Notes: generated by a model not told the origin, from the sequence alone. Positions 43,926 to 53,121 are shown, counted from the first letter of the stretch. The stretch: 64,000 nt of DNA from Microbacterium sp. p3-SID336 (GCF_025143365.1 NZ_JALXPE010000001.1:62001-126000), one strand, 5' to 3'. Made by a program: numbers and translations.

Positions 43926-44755
43926 CAGATGCGCGGTGGGGAGACCGAGGAGAGCCAATTCGCGATGATCCTGAGGAAGATCTCCGGCTGTTCGACCCAC
44001 GGGTAATGTCCGCAGCCGTCGATCATCGAGAGGCGTGCGCCGAGAGTCGTGGCGTAGTCCGCGACGGGGCGGATGCCGGTGAGGTAGTCGTGGCTGCCGC
44101 CGACGACGAGCGTTTGCCGCAGGGGAGCGGCGCGGATACGAGCGGGCGCGTCAGCAGGGATGTCGGTGAACCACGCCAGCGCGGAGGCCAGGCTGACGAC
44201 ACCCAGTGACGCGTGAGCCTGTTCGATCTCGGTCCAGTGCGCGTACGTCGCCGGGGCTTGTCGACGGAACGCCTCACGGAACGCATCCTCGGTGGTCGGA
44301 TCGTCCTGTTTCAGCGAACGGAGTGCTTCTGCGACAGCGGGATCGGCGGTGTCGAGAACGACGGAGTCCCCGTCGTGACGGGTACCGGTCAGCCAGGTGG
44401 CGGGCGGCGTGACGAGAGCCGACGACCGCACGCGACCCGGATAGCGCGTCGCGACGGCGAGGGCGAGGCGGGTACCCGCGGAGTGCGCGAGAAGGTCGAT
44501 CCCGTCGAGCCCCATGGCATCTGCGAGGGCGATCACGTCGTCCGCGTCCGCCCACCATCCACGGGAGAGTCCGCCGCTCTGTGGCGTTCCGCGTGGATGC
44601 AGGACGAGGAGTCGGCGGACGCGGTCGAGCCCTGCCAGATCACCCAGATACTCGGAACCGCGACATGGACCGCCAGGGAGGACGATGAGCGGCTCGGCGT
44701 CAGAGTCTCCCGACTCGGTGACAGCGAAGGGGAGATCCAGCTCTTCAACGTGCAC
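43925..44755 (-). CDS. Alpha/beta hydrolase, proline iminopeptidase-like
   Basis: A serine hydrolase of about 276 residues: oxyanion region VLPGGPCRGSEYL, VLHPRGTPQSGGL, nucleophile elbow AHSAGTRLAL (Ser), acid in VVGGSHDYLTG and His in IDGCGHYPW. This pattern is close to prolyl aminopeptidase/epoxide-hydrolase-like enzymes. The start is uncertain; GTG 44755 (preceded by GGTGGA) fits best, and GTG 44764 is possible. The stop abuts the tandem repeat. Confidence 0.82.
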   Translation of the reverse strand: MHVEELDLPFAVTESGDSDAEPLIVLPGGPCRGSEYLGDLAGLDRVRRLLVLHPRGTPQSGGLSRGWWADADDVIALADAMGLDGIDLLAHSAGTRLALAVATRYPGRVRSSALVTPPATWLTGTRHDGDSVVLDTADPAVAEALRSLKQDDPTTEDAFREAFRRQAPATYAHWTEIEQAHASLGVVSLASALAWFTDIPADAPARIRAAPLRQTLVVGGSHDYLTGIRPVADYATTLGARLSMIDGCGHYPWVEQPEIFLRIIANWLSSVSPPRI

Positions 44756-44858
44756 GGCTTCCACCCTGCCATGACCCGGCGCGGGAGGGGAGATGCGTCC
44801 CGCGCACGTTTCGCACGCACTTCCTTCGCCTGGCGTGTGTGCGTAACGATACGAGCCG

Positions 44859-45650
44859 CTACGCGAGCCCCGATCCGAGAAGATGATTGCTGAAGTCACG
44901 AATGTGACCGGCGCCAGCGAACGTTCTGGCGAGCTGAATCGCCGCCGCGTAGTCCGCTTCGTTCACCTCGGTCACGCTCTCGAGCGCAAACCCGCCAGGG
45001 CCCTCGAGTCCGATGACTGTCACGTCGCGGATCCCGGATGCGAGCATTTCCTCCTCGAGTTCACGCGCGGTGTGGAAGTGACCGCCGGGGAAACGTGTCG
45101 ATCCAACCGGCGTGCCCACGCGCAGAAGATCGAGCCACCCATCGAGATCGGCGTCCAGGAGAGCTGGCTCCAACGCCGCGGCGGCGAAGACAGCCAGCCG
45201 GGGGATTGCGGATGCGTGTACGACCCCACCGGGCCGGCAGACGCGACGTGCCTCCCTCAACGCTCGGCGGCGATCATCACGCCCCGCCAAGTGATAAAGC
45301 GGTCCGGCGATCAGCACCGCATCGAACGAGTCATCGGGAAAATCGAGTGCTCGTGCGTCGCCGACAACGGCCTTGAAGGTGCCGACGAGCGCGGCCGTCG
45401 CAACCTGACTGGGCACGGGATCCACCAGCACCACGTCATACCCCGTAGCAACAAGTGCCGCCGCATGCACACCGGTCGCTCCGCCGACATCGAGGACACG
45501 GGCAGGGGGAGGGGTGGCACGGCGGATCACTTCCTGAGTTCGCTCGAACTCGAGTCGCCCCTGGGCGGATCGTGTTGTCAGGCGCGCATTCTCATCGAAC
45601 TCGCCACTGTAGTAGGCCTGTATCGCCTCGTCGATTTCGTTCTGATTCAT
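44859..45650 (-). CDS. Class I SAM-dependent methyltransferase
   Basis: A 263-residue methyltransferase. The SAM motif VLDVGGATGVHAAALVATG, motif II VVLVDPVPSQV, GDARALDFPDDSFDAVLIAG and the post-motif ALREARRVCRPGGVV are clear. It is UbiE/small-molecule like; substrate unknown. It lies 103 bp upstream of the hydrolase on the same strand. The N-terminal YYSGEFDENARLTT resembles antibiotic-modifying or tailoring methyltransferases, but this is weak. Confidence 0.85.
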   Translation of the reverse strand: MNQNEIDEAIQAYYSGEFDENARLTTRSAQGRLEFERTQEVIRRATPPPARVLDVGGATGVHAAALVATGYDVVLVDPVPSQVATAALVGTFKAVVGDARALDFPDDSFDAVLIAGPLYHLAGRDDRRRALREARRVCRPGGVVHASAIPRLAVFAAAALEPALLDADLDGWLDLLRVGTPVGSTRFPGGHFHTARELEEEMLASGIRDVTVIGLEGPGGFALESVTEVNEADYAAAIQLARTFAGAGHIRDFSNHLLGSGLA

Positions 45651-45993
45651 GCGTCACCGTTCTGTAACCGATGAAAGCGCTCTCTCTGTCCGTCCGCGCG
45701 CCCGATTCGAACTCGGCCATCCTAGAAGCGGCAGGCGCGCAGCGGTCGAGGCCAGGACCGGGAAATAGGTCCACAGACGTCGGACCGATGGGCGTGGGAT
45801 CACCGGCTCCGCAATTCCTCCCGCGGCGCCGCTGCGCCTCGGGCCGCTTGTCTCATCGATCCCACGGTCCGACACGCGGTCAGGGATCGCTCGGTGCAGG
45901 CGCAAGACGAGGGGAGACGAGGAACAGACCGCCACCTCCTTGAACTGACATAATGTGCATTATCGGATATCGCCTGTGCTGACGACGGCGGAG
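45651..45993. other. Intergenic stretch of 343 bp with an AT-rich palindrome
   Basis: Lies between the UvrA-like stop and the methyltransferase start, both on minus. It contains ATAATG-TG-CATTAT at 45950-45963, operator-like and unusually AT-rich, followed on the minus strand by AAGGAGG. A 93-codon minus frame (45654-45935) starts inside that AAGGAGG and has no family-like content, so I do not call it. Confidence 0.4.
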
Positions 45994-48354
45994 TTACCGT
46001 GCGCCCACGTACTCCGCCAGATGCTGTCCCGTCAGCGTCGAGGCGTCCGACACCAGTGCGGCCGGAGTGCCCTCGAACACGATGCGTCCGCCGTCGTGGC
46101 CCGCGCCAGGACCGACGTCGATGATCCAGTCCGCGTGTGCCATGACCGCCTGGTGGTGCTCGATGACGATCACCGTCTTACCTGCGTCGACCAGGCGATC
46201 CAGCAGACCGAGGATCTTGTCGACGTCGGCGAGGTGCAGGCCTGTCGTCGGCTCGTCGAGCACATAGACGTCGCCCTTCTCGCCCATCTGGATCGCGAGC
46301 TTGATGCGCTGGCGTTCACCGCCGGACAGTGTCGACAACGGCTGCCCGAGCGACAGGTACCCGAGTCCGACGTCCTCGAGCCGCCCGAGGATCGCGGCAG
46401 CCGCCGGAAGCTTGGCCTCACCGTCGCTGAAGAATCCGCGGGCCTCGGACACCGGCAGGTCGAGCACCTCGGTGATGTCCTTGCCCCCGAGCTTGTAGTC
46501 GAGCACCGCCGCCTGAAAGCGCTTACCTCCACAGTCTTCACAGGGCGTCTCGATCGTGTCCATGAAGCCGAGCTCCGTGATGATCACGCCCGCACCCTTG
46601 CACGTGGGACACGCGCCTTCGGAGTTCGCGCTGAACAGTGCCGGCTTGACGCCGTTGGCCTTCGCGAACGCCTTGCGGATCGGCTCCAGCAGCCCGGTGT
46701 ACGTGGCAGGGTTGCTCCGGCGCGATCCCTTGATCGCGGACTGGTCGATCGCCACGACACCGTCGCGGCCAGTGACCGATCCGTGGATCAGCGAACTCTT
46801 GCCGGAACCGGCGACGCCCGTGACGACGGTCAGCACGCCGGTCGGGATGTCGACGCTCACATCCTGCAGATTGTTCGTCGAAGCTCCGCGCACTGCGATC
46901 GCTCCCTTCCCCGTACGCACCTCTTCCTTCAGGCCCGCACGGTCCTCCAGATGCTCGCCGGTGCGTGTGCCACTGGCCTTGAGCCCCTCGACGGTGCCTT
47001 CGAAGCAGATCTCGCCACCGGCACTCCCGGCCCCCGGACCGAGGTCGACCACGTGATCGCCGATCGCGATCGTCTCCGGCTTGTGTTCCACGACGAGCAC
47101 GGTGTTGCCTTTGTCACGCAGCTGCAGCAGCAGCCGGTTCATGCGCTGGATGTCGTGCGGGTGCAGCCCGATCGTGGGCTCGTCGAAGACGTAGGTGACG
47201 TCCGTGAGCGAGGAGCCGAGGTGGCGCAGCATCTTGATCCGCTGCGCCTCTCCCCCGGACAGCGTGCCGGAGGGCCGTTCCAGGCTCAGGTAGCCCAGCC
47301 CGAGGGTGACGAAGGCATCGAGGTTCGCACTCAGTGCCTGCAGGAGCGGGGCCGCTCCGGGCAGCGTCAGGCCGCGCACCCACTCAGCGAGGTCCGTCAC
47401 CTGCATGCGACAGGCATCGGCGATGCTGATGCCGTCGATCTTCGACGACCGCGCGCCCTCGGTGAGCCGCGTGCCGTCGCACTCCGGGCACACCGCGAAC
47501 GTGGCGACGCGCTCCACGAAGGCGCGGATATGCGGCTGCAGCGCATCCAGGTCCTTCGAGAGCATCGACTTCGTGATCTTGGGGATCAGGCCCTCGTAGG
47601 TCATGTTGATGCCCGAGATCTTGACCTTGGTCACCTCGCCGTAGAGGAAGAGCTGCCGCTGTTTGTCGGTGAACTCCCGGATCGGCTTGTCGGCGGGATA
47701 GAAGCCCGACTGCGAGAACCCCTTCACCATCCACCCGTCTGCCGTGTACCCGGGCACCATGATGGCGCCCTCGTCGAGCGACTTGGACTCGTCGACGATC
47801 TGCGAGAGATCGAGGTCGGACACCGCTCCCCTGCCCTCGCATCGCGGACACATCCCTCCGAGGTAGATCGCGTCCTTCACGATCTTCTTCTCTCCGCCCG
47901 GCCCCGTCATCACGCCGCTGGCCTTCTGCGTGGGGATGTTGAACGAGAACGCGGTCGGACCGCCGATGTAGGGCTGGCCGAGCTTGCTGAACAGGATGCG
48001 CAGCATGGCGTTGGCGTCCGTGACCGTCCCCACGGTGGACCGCGGGTTCGCGCCCAGCCGCTCCTGATCGACGATGATCGCCGTGGTGAGGCCCTCGAGC
48101 ACATCCACGTCCGGGCGCGGTACGGACGGCATGAAGCCCTGCACGAAAGCGCTGTAGGTCTCGTCGATCATGCGACGCGACTCTGCGGCGATCGTGTCGA
48201 ACACGAGCGAGCTCTTCCCCGAGCCGGACACCCCGGTGAAGACGGTGAGGCGGCGTTTCGGGATCTCGACGCTGACGTCCTTCAGGTTGTTCTCCCGCGC
48301 GCCCTGCACGCGGATGAGATCGTGAGTGTCCGCGGGGTGCTCTGCTGCGCTCAT
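45994..48354 (-). CDS. UvrA-like ABC ATPase (UvrA2/DrrC type)
   Basis: A 786-residue paralogue of excinuclease subunit A, shorter than the usual about 950. Two ATPase halves: Walker A GVSGSGKSS and GVAGSGKSS, signatures LSGGEAQRIK and LSGGERQRIK, Walker B VFDEPTIGLHPHD and VLDEPTTGLHLAD. Zinc modules CPRCEGRG, CPECDGTR and CPTCKGAG with CEDCGG remain. Relatives give self-resistance to DNA-intercalating drugs. ATG 48354 chosen; the longer frame is antisense to the VOC gene. Probably in one operon with the AraC and VOC genes. Confidence 0.88.
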   Translation of the reverse strand: MSAAEHPADTHDLIRVQGARENNLKDVSVEIPKRRLTVFTGVSGSGKSSLVFDTIAAESRRMIDETYSAFVQGFMPSVPRPDVDVLEGLTTAIIVDQERLGANPRSTVGTVTDANAMLRILFSKLGQPYIGGPTAFSFNIPTQKASGVMTGPGGEKKIVKDAIYLGGMCPRCEGRGAVSDLDLSQIVDESKSLDEGAIMVPGYTADGWMVKGFSQSGFYPADKPIREFTDKQRQLFLYGEVTKVKISGINMTYEGLIPKITKSMLSKDLDALQPHIRAFVERVATFAVCPECDGTRLTEGARSSKIDGISIADACRMQVTDLAEWVRGLTLPGAAPLLQALSANLDAFVTLGLGYLSLERPSGTLSGGEAQRIKMLRHLGSSLTDVTYVFDEPTIGLHPHDIQRMNRLLLQLRDKGNTVLVVEHKPETIAIGDHVVDLGPGAGSAGGEICFEGTVEGLKASGTRTGEHLEDRAGLKEEVRTGKGAIAVRGASTNNLQDVSVDIPTGVLTVVTGVAGSGKSSLIHGSVTGRDGVVAIDQSAIKGSRRSNPATYTGLLEPIRKAFAKANGVKPALFSANSEGACPTCKGAGVIITELGFMDTIETPCEDCGGKRFQAAVLDYKLGGKDITEVLDLPVSEARGFFSDGEAKLPAAAAILGRLEDVGLGYLSLGQPLSTLSGGERQRIKLAIQMGEKGDVYVLDEPTTGLHLADVDKILGLLDRLVDAGKTVIVIEHHQAVMAHADWIIDVGPGAGHDGGRIVFEGTPAALVSDASTLTGQHLAEYVGAR

Positions 48355-48391
48355 CGGCGCCCTTTCTGTCGAGGCGGTTGGTGGCGGTCGC

Positions 48392-48811
48392 TCAGGCGGC
48401 CTGATTGATTCGAAGGAGGTTCCCCGCCGGGTCGCGGAATGCGCAGTCCCTGACGCCGTACGGCTGATCCATGGGCTCCTGCACGACATCGGCGCCCGCT
48501 GCCACCAGGCGGTCGAACACGGCCTCGAGATCGTCGCTGGCCAGGGTGAGCGCGGCGTAGCTCCCCTTCGCGATGAGTTCGAGGATGGTCTGCCGCTCCG
48601 CGTCGGTGAGGCCGGGGTCGGTCGCCGGCGGGTGGAGCACGATCGAGGTCTCCGGCTGACCGGCGGGGCCGACGGTGAGCCAGCGCAGTCCGTCGTACCC
48701 GACGTCGTTGCGCACCTCGAAGCCGAGGGCGTCGCGGTAGAACCCGAGAGCGGCGTCCGCGTCGGTGTGTGGGAGGAAGGCGTAGTGGATGCTGATGTTC
48801 ATGGTGCTCAC
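48392..48811 (-). CDS. VOC-family (glyoxalase/bleomycin-resistance-like) protein
   Basis: A 139-residue VOC protein: HYAFLPHTDADAALGFYRDAL at the start (shown in two parts of the first strand-helix), ALTLASDDLEAVFDRLVAAG, and DCAFRDPAGNLLRI at the end. The GTG start overlaps the AraC stop by 4 bp and it lies 37 bp before the UvrA-like gene, suggesting a shared detoxification operon. Confidence 0.85.
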   Translation of the reverse strand: MSTMNISIHYAFLPHTDADAALGFYRDALGFEVRNDVGYDGLRWLTVGPAGQPETSIVLHPPATDPGLTDAERQTILELIAKGSYAALTLASDDLEAVFDRLVAAGADVVQEPMDQPYGVRDCAFRDPAGNLLRINQAA

Positions 48812-49248
48812 GCTAGGTGCGCGTCGGTGCGCGGCGCTTCTCGATTCCTGATCGGTCTGGTGACGTGCTTCGCCTGGAACGAGGGGATCCCCTCGACGGT
48901 GGCGGCGCGTTCACGGTACACGCTGGGTGAGACACCCACCAGCTCTGAGAATCGCGTGCTGAAGGTGCCGAGCGACGAGCACCCCACCTCGAAGCACACC
49001 TCCGTCACGCTCAGGTCTCCGCGCCGGAGCAGCGCCATGGCGCGCTCGATGCGCCGCGTCATCAGATAGGAGTACGGCGACTCGCCGTAGGTCTCCCGGA
49101 AGCGCCGGCCGAGGTGACCCGCGGACAGGTGCACACCGCGTGCGAGGGCCTCGACGTCCAGCGGCTTCGCGTACTCCCGGTCGATCCGGTCCCTGACCTT
49201 CCGCATCACCACGAGCTCGCGCAGACGAGCGTCATCCACGGGTGTCAC
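48808..49248 (-). CDS. AraC-family transcriptional regulator
   Basis: A 146-residue regulator consisting almost only of the double helix-turn-helix: VRDRIDREYAKPLDVEALAR, HLSAGHLGRRFRETYGESPY, RIERAMALLRRGDLSVTEVC, FEVGCSSLGTFSTRFSELVG. There is no effector-binding domain, so it may act like SoxS/MarA. GTG 49248 is preceded by GGAGG at 8 nt; longer starts to 49320 lack one. First gene of the VOC/UvrA-like operon and its likely regulator. Confidence 0.85.
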   Translation of the reverse strand: MTPVDDARLRELVVMRKVRDRIDREYAKPLDVEALARGVHLSAGHLGRRFRETYGESPYSYLMTRRIERAMALLRRGDLSVTEVCFEVGCSSLGTFSTRFSELVGVSPSVYRERAATVEGIPSFQAKHVTRPIRNREAPRTDAHLA

Positions 49249-49385
49249 GTGTCGATCCTCCCATGTCACGGGATGCCGCGTCATGACGGACTGCGACGCG
49301 CGCGGGCGCTCCTCCCCCACGGGACGCCTGTGAGCGCTACCCTGGGGGCATCCTCACAGGATCTTCTCAGAAAGGGTCCCCCACC

Positions 49386-49982
49386 ATGTCTGAAGCATTC
49401 ACAGAGACGAAGTCGTTCTTCAAGTCGATCCGCGTGGCCCTCGCCGTCTCCGGCGCTCTGGCGCTCATCGCGGGCATCGTCCTCCTCGTGTGGCCGGTGA
49501 AGTCGGCCGTCATCGTGACGGCGATCTTCGCCTCGTATCTGATCATCGCCGGAATCGTCTACATCGGACTCGGCATCTTCTCTCGGGAGAAGGGCGGATG
49601 GGCGCGCGTCGGCCATATCGTCCTCGGCCTGCTCTACATCGCCGCCGGCGTCATCGCGTTCTTCAACCTGAACGTCGCCGCCGCCACCCTCGCGCTCGTG
49701 GTCGTCATCTTCATCGGCGTGAGCTGGATCGTCGACGGCGTCGTGGCACTCTCCCTGCTGGGCAGAGACGGCTCGCGGGTCTGGACGATGCTCTACGCCG
49801 TGCTCAGCATCATCGCCGGAATCATCGTGCTGTTCTCCCCGGCCATCGCCGGATTCGCGTTCTGGCTGCTGCTCGGCATCTCGCTCGTGGTGCTCGGCAT
49901 CATCCAGATCGTCCGCGCCATCACGCTCGGCAAGGACGAGAAGAAGGTCCTCGGCGACGTGCAGGGTTCGCCCGCCGTCTGA
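49386..49982 (+). CDS. HdeD family (DUF308) membrane protein
   Basis: A 198-residue protein with six hydrophobic spans in three helical hairpins, GALALIAGIVLLVWPVKSA being the typical DUF308 repeat and recurring as GLLYIAAGVIAFFNLNVAA and VLSIIAGIIVLFSPAIAG. Associated with acid-stress loci in enterics; role here unknown. AAAGG precedes ATG. Confidence 0.85.
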   Translation: MSEAFTETKSFFKSIRVALAVSGALALIAGIVLLVWPVKSAVIVTAIFASYLIIAGIVYIGLGIFSREKGGWARVGHIVLGLLYIAAGVIAFFNLNVAAATLALVVVIFIGVSWIVDGVVALSLLGRDGSRVWTMLYAVLSIIAGIIVLFSPAIAGFAFWLLLGISLVVLGIIQIVRAITLGKDEKKVLGDVQGSPAV

Positions 49983-49998
49983 TAGCCACGCAGACAGT

Positions 49999-50032
49999 TC
50001 CGCCCCGGCCCCGTTCACGGAGCCGGGGCGGA
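49999..50032. terminator. Hairpin between convergent genes
   Basis: Perfect 11-bp arms TCCGCCCCGGC and GCCGGGGCGGA with a 12-nt loop, between the HdeD stop (49982) and the SDR stop (50048). Likely serves both. Confidence 0.65.
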
Positions 50033-50047
50033 GTCGTCCGGTCGAGG

Positions 50048-50812
50048 TCAGTCGGCGACGAACGCGCTGACGTCACCGACGAGTCGGGTGTTGTCGGCAG
50101 GAACGGGGTCGATGACCGCCTTGGCGACCTCGGCGGCGAACTCCGAGACGTTGTACAGGCGCCCGGCGGACTCGCGGCGCTCGGCGATCGCCCCCGGGTT
50201 CGCGCGCTCCAGCAGGGTGGCGGTGATGGTGCCCTCGATCATGTCGCCCGACACGACGGTGAAGCCGATGCCCTTCTCGGCCAGACCGGGGATGAGCTCT
50301 CGCAGGGCGTCCTCTCCGGCGCGCTTCGACAGCGCGACGGGCTCGTACTCGGGCATGGTCGGGGTGGTGCGGATGAAGTGAGCCTGGTGGCTCGTCACGA
50401 AGACGACCCTGGCGCCGTCCTCGAGCAGCGGAGTCGCGGCTTCGAGGACGTTCAGCTGCGCGTCGCGGTTGAGAGTGAGCGCGTAGTCCGCTGCCATGCC
50501 CGACTCCATGCCGCCCGAGGCGTTGAGCACCAGCACGTCGAGGCGACCGTACTCCGCGCGCACCGCGTCGAACATCGCCGCGACCGAGGCGGGATCCGTC
50601 AGGTCCGCACCGACGACCAGGGCGCGACGTCCGAGTTCGCGCAACTCGGCGGCGAGCTTCTCGGCTCGCGGCGCCTTGTTCCGGAAGTTGATGACGACGT
50701 CCGCGCCGGCCTCCGCGAGGTAGCGCACGGTGTCGGCGCCGATGCCCCGGGACGAGCCGGTGACAAGAGCGACCTTGCCGTCGAGGGATCCTGCGGGAAG
50801 AACGTCGGTCAC
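50048..50812 (-). CDS. SDR-family protein with altered active site
   Basis: A 254-residue Rossmann protein. The NAD(P)-binding VTGSSRGIGADTV and GADLTD are normal, NASGG replaces NNAG, and the catalytic YxxxK is not present: the Lys lies in ALSKRAGEDAL but the position four residues before it is Val; the nearest Tyr is in PEYEPVALSK, seven residues before Lys. It may use that Tyr, or have another activity. GTGACTCCT-type region precedes ATG. Confidence 0.8.
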   Translation of the reverse strand: MTDVLPAGSLDGKVALVTGSSRGIGADTVRYLAEAGADVVINFRNKAPRAEKLAAELRELGRRALVVGADLTDPASVAAMFDAVRAEYGRLDVLVLNASGGMESGMAADYALTLNRDAQLNVLEAATPLLEDGARVVFVTSHQAHFIRTTPTMPEYEPVALSKRAGEDALRELIPGLAEKGIGFTVVSGDMIEGTITATLLERANPGAIAERRESAGRLYNVSEFAAEVAKAVIDPVPADNTRLVGDVSAFVAD

Positions 50813-50933
50813 GGTGACTCCTCATGCTGCGTGGAACGCCGTGATCGCACGGCTCTCACACATTACCAAGGGGGCGCAGTGGCGCCGGGACGGGCGGTGC
50901 CGCGCGTGATACGTTGACGACAAAGGAGGCCGT

Positions 50934-51407
50934 ATGGACAACTTCTCGACATTCGTGACGTTCATCGACCACTGGGCCTGGATCGGCTGGCTCGTGCTGA
51001 TCGCCGTCTTCCTGGTCATCGAGATGCTCTCCCTCGACTTCACGTTCCTCATGCTCGCCTTCGGCAGCGTGGTCGGCCTGGTCAGCGACTTCCTCGGCGT
51101 GCCGGTCTGGATCCAGATCATCATCGCGGGCGCTGCTGCCGCCCTTTTCATCCTCTTCCTGCGGCCGCCGCTGCTGCGCCGCCTGCACCGCGGAGCGGAT
51201 CCGACCCGCTCCAACGTCGACGCGCTCGTCGACCTCCGCGGCATCGCCCTGAGCGACATCACCCAGATCTCCGGACAGGCCAAGCTCGCCAACGGCGACA
51301 CCTGGACCGCCCGATCCTCGTCACCGGTGGCGATCCCCGCCGGCGCCCCCATCGCCGTGAGCGCCATCAACGGCGCCACCGCCATCGTCCGTCCCCTCAA
51401 CGACTAG
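50934..51407 (+). CDS. NfeD-like membrane protein
   Basis: A 157-residue short NfeD protein: three or four membrane spans (about residues 12-80, WIGWLVLIAVFLVIEMLSLD) and a C-terminal OB-fold domain (LRGIALSDITQISGQAKLAN, VAIPAGAPIAV). AAAGGAGG lies just before ATG. NfeD proteins pair with SPFH proteins, and a slipin follows 11 bp downstream, forming the usual two-gene unit. Confidence 0.88.
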   Translation: MDNFSTFVTFIDHWAWIGWLVLIAVFLVIEMLSLDFTFLMLAFGSVVGLVSDFLGVPVWIQIIIAGAAAALFILFLRPPLLRRLHRGADPTRSNVDALVDLRGIALSDITQISGQAKLANGDTWTARSSSPVAIPAGAPIAVSAINGATAIVRPLND

Positions 51408-51418
51408 GAGCCCCCGCC

Positions 51419-52348
51419 GTGGACGACGCCTCCTTCATCCCCACCGTGATCATCTGGATCCTGGTGATCGCGGTCATCATCTTCGTGATCGTCACGATCG
51501 CCCGGGCGATCCGCATCATCCCGCAGGCCACGGCCGGCGTGGTGGAGCGGCTGGGTCGGTACCACAAGACGCTCTCCCCCGGCCTCAACATCCTGGTCCC
51601 GTTCATCGACCGCCTGCGACCGCTGATCGACATGCGCGAGCAGGTGGTGTCCTTCCCGCCGCAGCCCGTCATCACCGAGGACAACCTGGTGGTGTCGATC
51701 GACACCGTCGTGTACTTCCAGGTCACGGACGCGCGCGCCGCGACCTACGAGATCGCGAACTACCTGGGCGCCGTGGAACAGCTCACCACCACCACGCTGC
51801 GGAACGTGGTGGGCGGTCTGAATCTCGAAGAGGCGCTGACCAGCCGCGACAACATCAACGGCCAGCTCCGCGTCGTCCTCGACGAGGCCACGGGCAAGTG
51901 GGGCATCCGCGTCGGCCGCGTCGAGCTGAAGGCGATCGACCCGCCCGTCTCGATCCAGGACTCGATGGAGAAGCAGATGCGCGCCGAGCGGGATCGCCGT
52001 GCAGCGATCCTCACCGCGGAGGGCACCAAGCAGTCCGCGATCCTGGAGGCCGAAGGTCTGCGGCAGGCCGAGATCCTGCGCGCCGAGGGCGACAAGCAGG
52101 CCGCCGTCCTGCGGGCGCAGGGTGAGGCCGAGGCCATCCAGAACGTCTTCAGCGCCATCCATCAGGGCGCGCCCGACGACAAGCTCCTCGCCTACCAGTA
52201 CCTGCAGATGCTGCCGAAGATCAGCGAAGGCCCGTCCAACAAGCTGTGGATCGTTCCCAGCGAGCTCACCGAAGCCCTCAAGGGCATCGGCAGTGCCTTC
52301 ACCCCGAAGCCGGGACAGGGCCCGAGCCACACCACCCCGAACGCGTGA
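51419..52348 (+). CDS. SPFH/band 7 (slipin/paraslipin) protein
   Basis: A 309-residue membrane scaffold protein: one N-terminal transmembrane helix (residues 8-28), band 7 domain (AGVVERLGRYHKTLSPGLNI, VVSIDTVVYFQVTDARAATY, TLRNVVGGLNLEEALTSRDN), then a long Ala/Glu coiled coil (RRAAILTAEGTKQSAILEAE). GTG start. Probably acts with NfeD in membrane microdomains or protein quality control. Confidence 0.9.
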   Translation: MDDASFIPTVIIWILVIAVIIFVIVTIARAIRIIPQATAGVVERLGRYHKTLSPGLNILVPFIDRLRPLIDMREQVVSFPPQPVITEDNLVVSIDTVVYFQVTDARAATYEIANYLGAVEQLTTTTLRNVVGGLNLEEALTSRDNINGQLRVVLDEATGKWGIRVGRVELKAIDPPVSIQDSMEKQMRAERDRRAAILTAEGTKQSAILEAEGLRQAEILRAEGDKQAAVLRAQGEAEAIQNVFSAIHQGAPDDKLLAYQYLQMLPKISEGPSNKLWIVPSELTEALKGIGSAFTPKPGQGPSHTTPNA

Positions 52349-53121
52349 CCCACCCGTTCTTCCCGTCGTCGATCCACCCCCGGGTCTTCGCGCACCGCGG
52401 CCTCGTGACGGAAGCCGGCGCGGAATCCGGCGTCTGGGAGAACACCGCGGCCGCCTTCGCCGCCGCACACGCCGCAGGGGTGGAGTACATCGAGACGGAC
52501 TGCCAGGTGACCGCAGACGGCGACGTCGTCCTCGTGCACGACGCGGACCTGCAGCGGCTCGCCGGTGATCCGCGTGCGGTGAACACGGTGCGGACGCGCG
52601 AGCTCCGGGAGCTGTTCGCCGACCATGGCGGCCTGCTCACGGTGGCGGAGGCGCTGTCGTCCTTCCCCGAACTCCGCTTCAACATCGACGTGAAGACAGC
52701 AGCCGCCACCACGCTCCTCGGCCCCGTGCTGGCGCCGCACACGCACCGCGTGCTGGTGACGAGCTTCTCCGACGGCAATCGGCGTGCGACGGTGGAGGCC
52801 GTCCGCCGGACAGGAGTCTCCCTGCGTCCGGCGACCTCCGGCGGCAGCCGCACGATCGCCGCGTTGCGCACGCTGTCCTCGCTGCACCTCTCCCCCGCCC
52901 GTGCGCTGCGGGAGATCGACGCGCTGCAGATCCCGGAGCGCCATCGCGCGCTCGCGGTGCTGACTCCCGCGCTGCTTCGCGCGGCGCATCGACACGGGGT
53001 CGAGGTGCACGTCTGGACGGTGAACGAGCCGGAGGACATGAAGCGTTTGGTCTCCGCAGGCGTGGACGGGCTCGTGTCCGATCGGGCGGATGTCGCCGTC
53101 GCCACTGTCGCTCCGCAGTGA
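52345..53121 (+). CDS. Glycerophosphodiester phosphodiesterase
   Basis: A 258-residue TIM-barrel GDPD enzyme releasing glycerol-3-phosphate. VFAHRGLVTEAG, ENTAAAFAAAHAAGVEYIET with the metal Glu, DVVLVHDADLQRLAG and VHVWTVNEPEDMKRLVSAGV are the family blocks. No signal peptide, so cytoplasmic. GTG 52345 overlaps the slipin stop by 4 bp. Confidence 0.92.
   Translation: MTHPFFPSSIHPRVFAHRGLVTEAGAESGVWENTAAAFAAAHAAGVEYIETDCQVTADGDVVLVHDADLQRLAGDPRAVNTVRTRELRELFADHGGLLTVAEALSSFPELRFNIDVKTAAATTLLGPVLAPHTHRVLVTSFSDGNRRATVEAVRRTGVSLRPATSGGSRTIAALRTLSSLHLSPARALREIDALQIPERHRALAVLTPALLRAAHRHGVEVHVWTVNEPEDMKRLVSAGVDGLVSDRADVAVATVAPQ

Noticed and set aside
45700..45730. tRNA-like T-arm (GTTCGAATC on the minus strand)
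   Set aside because: The T-stem has a mismatch and there is no anticodon arm or acceptor stem around it.
45654..45935. 93-codon minus frame just upstream of the methyltransferase
   Set aside because: Its GTG lies inside the AAGGAGG sequence, codon content is not protein-like and no family is recognised.
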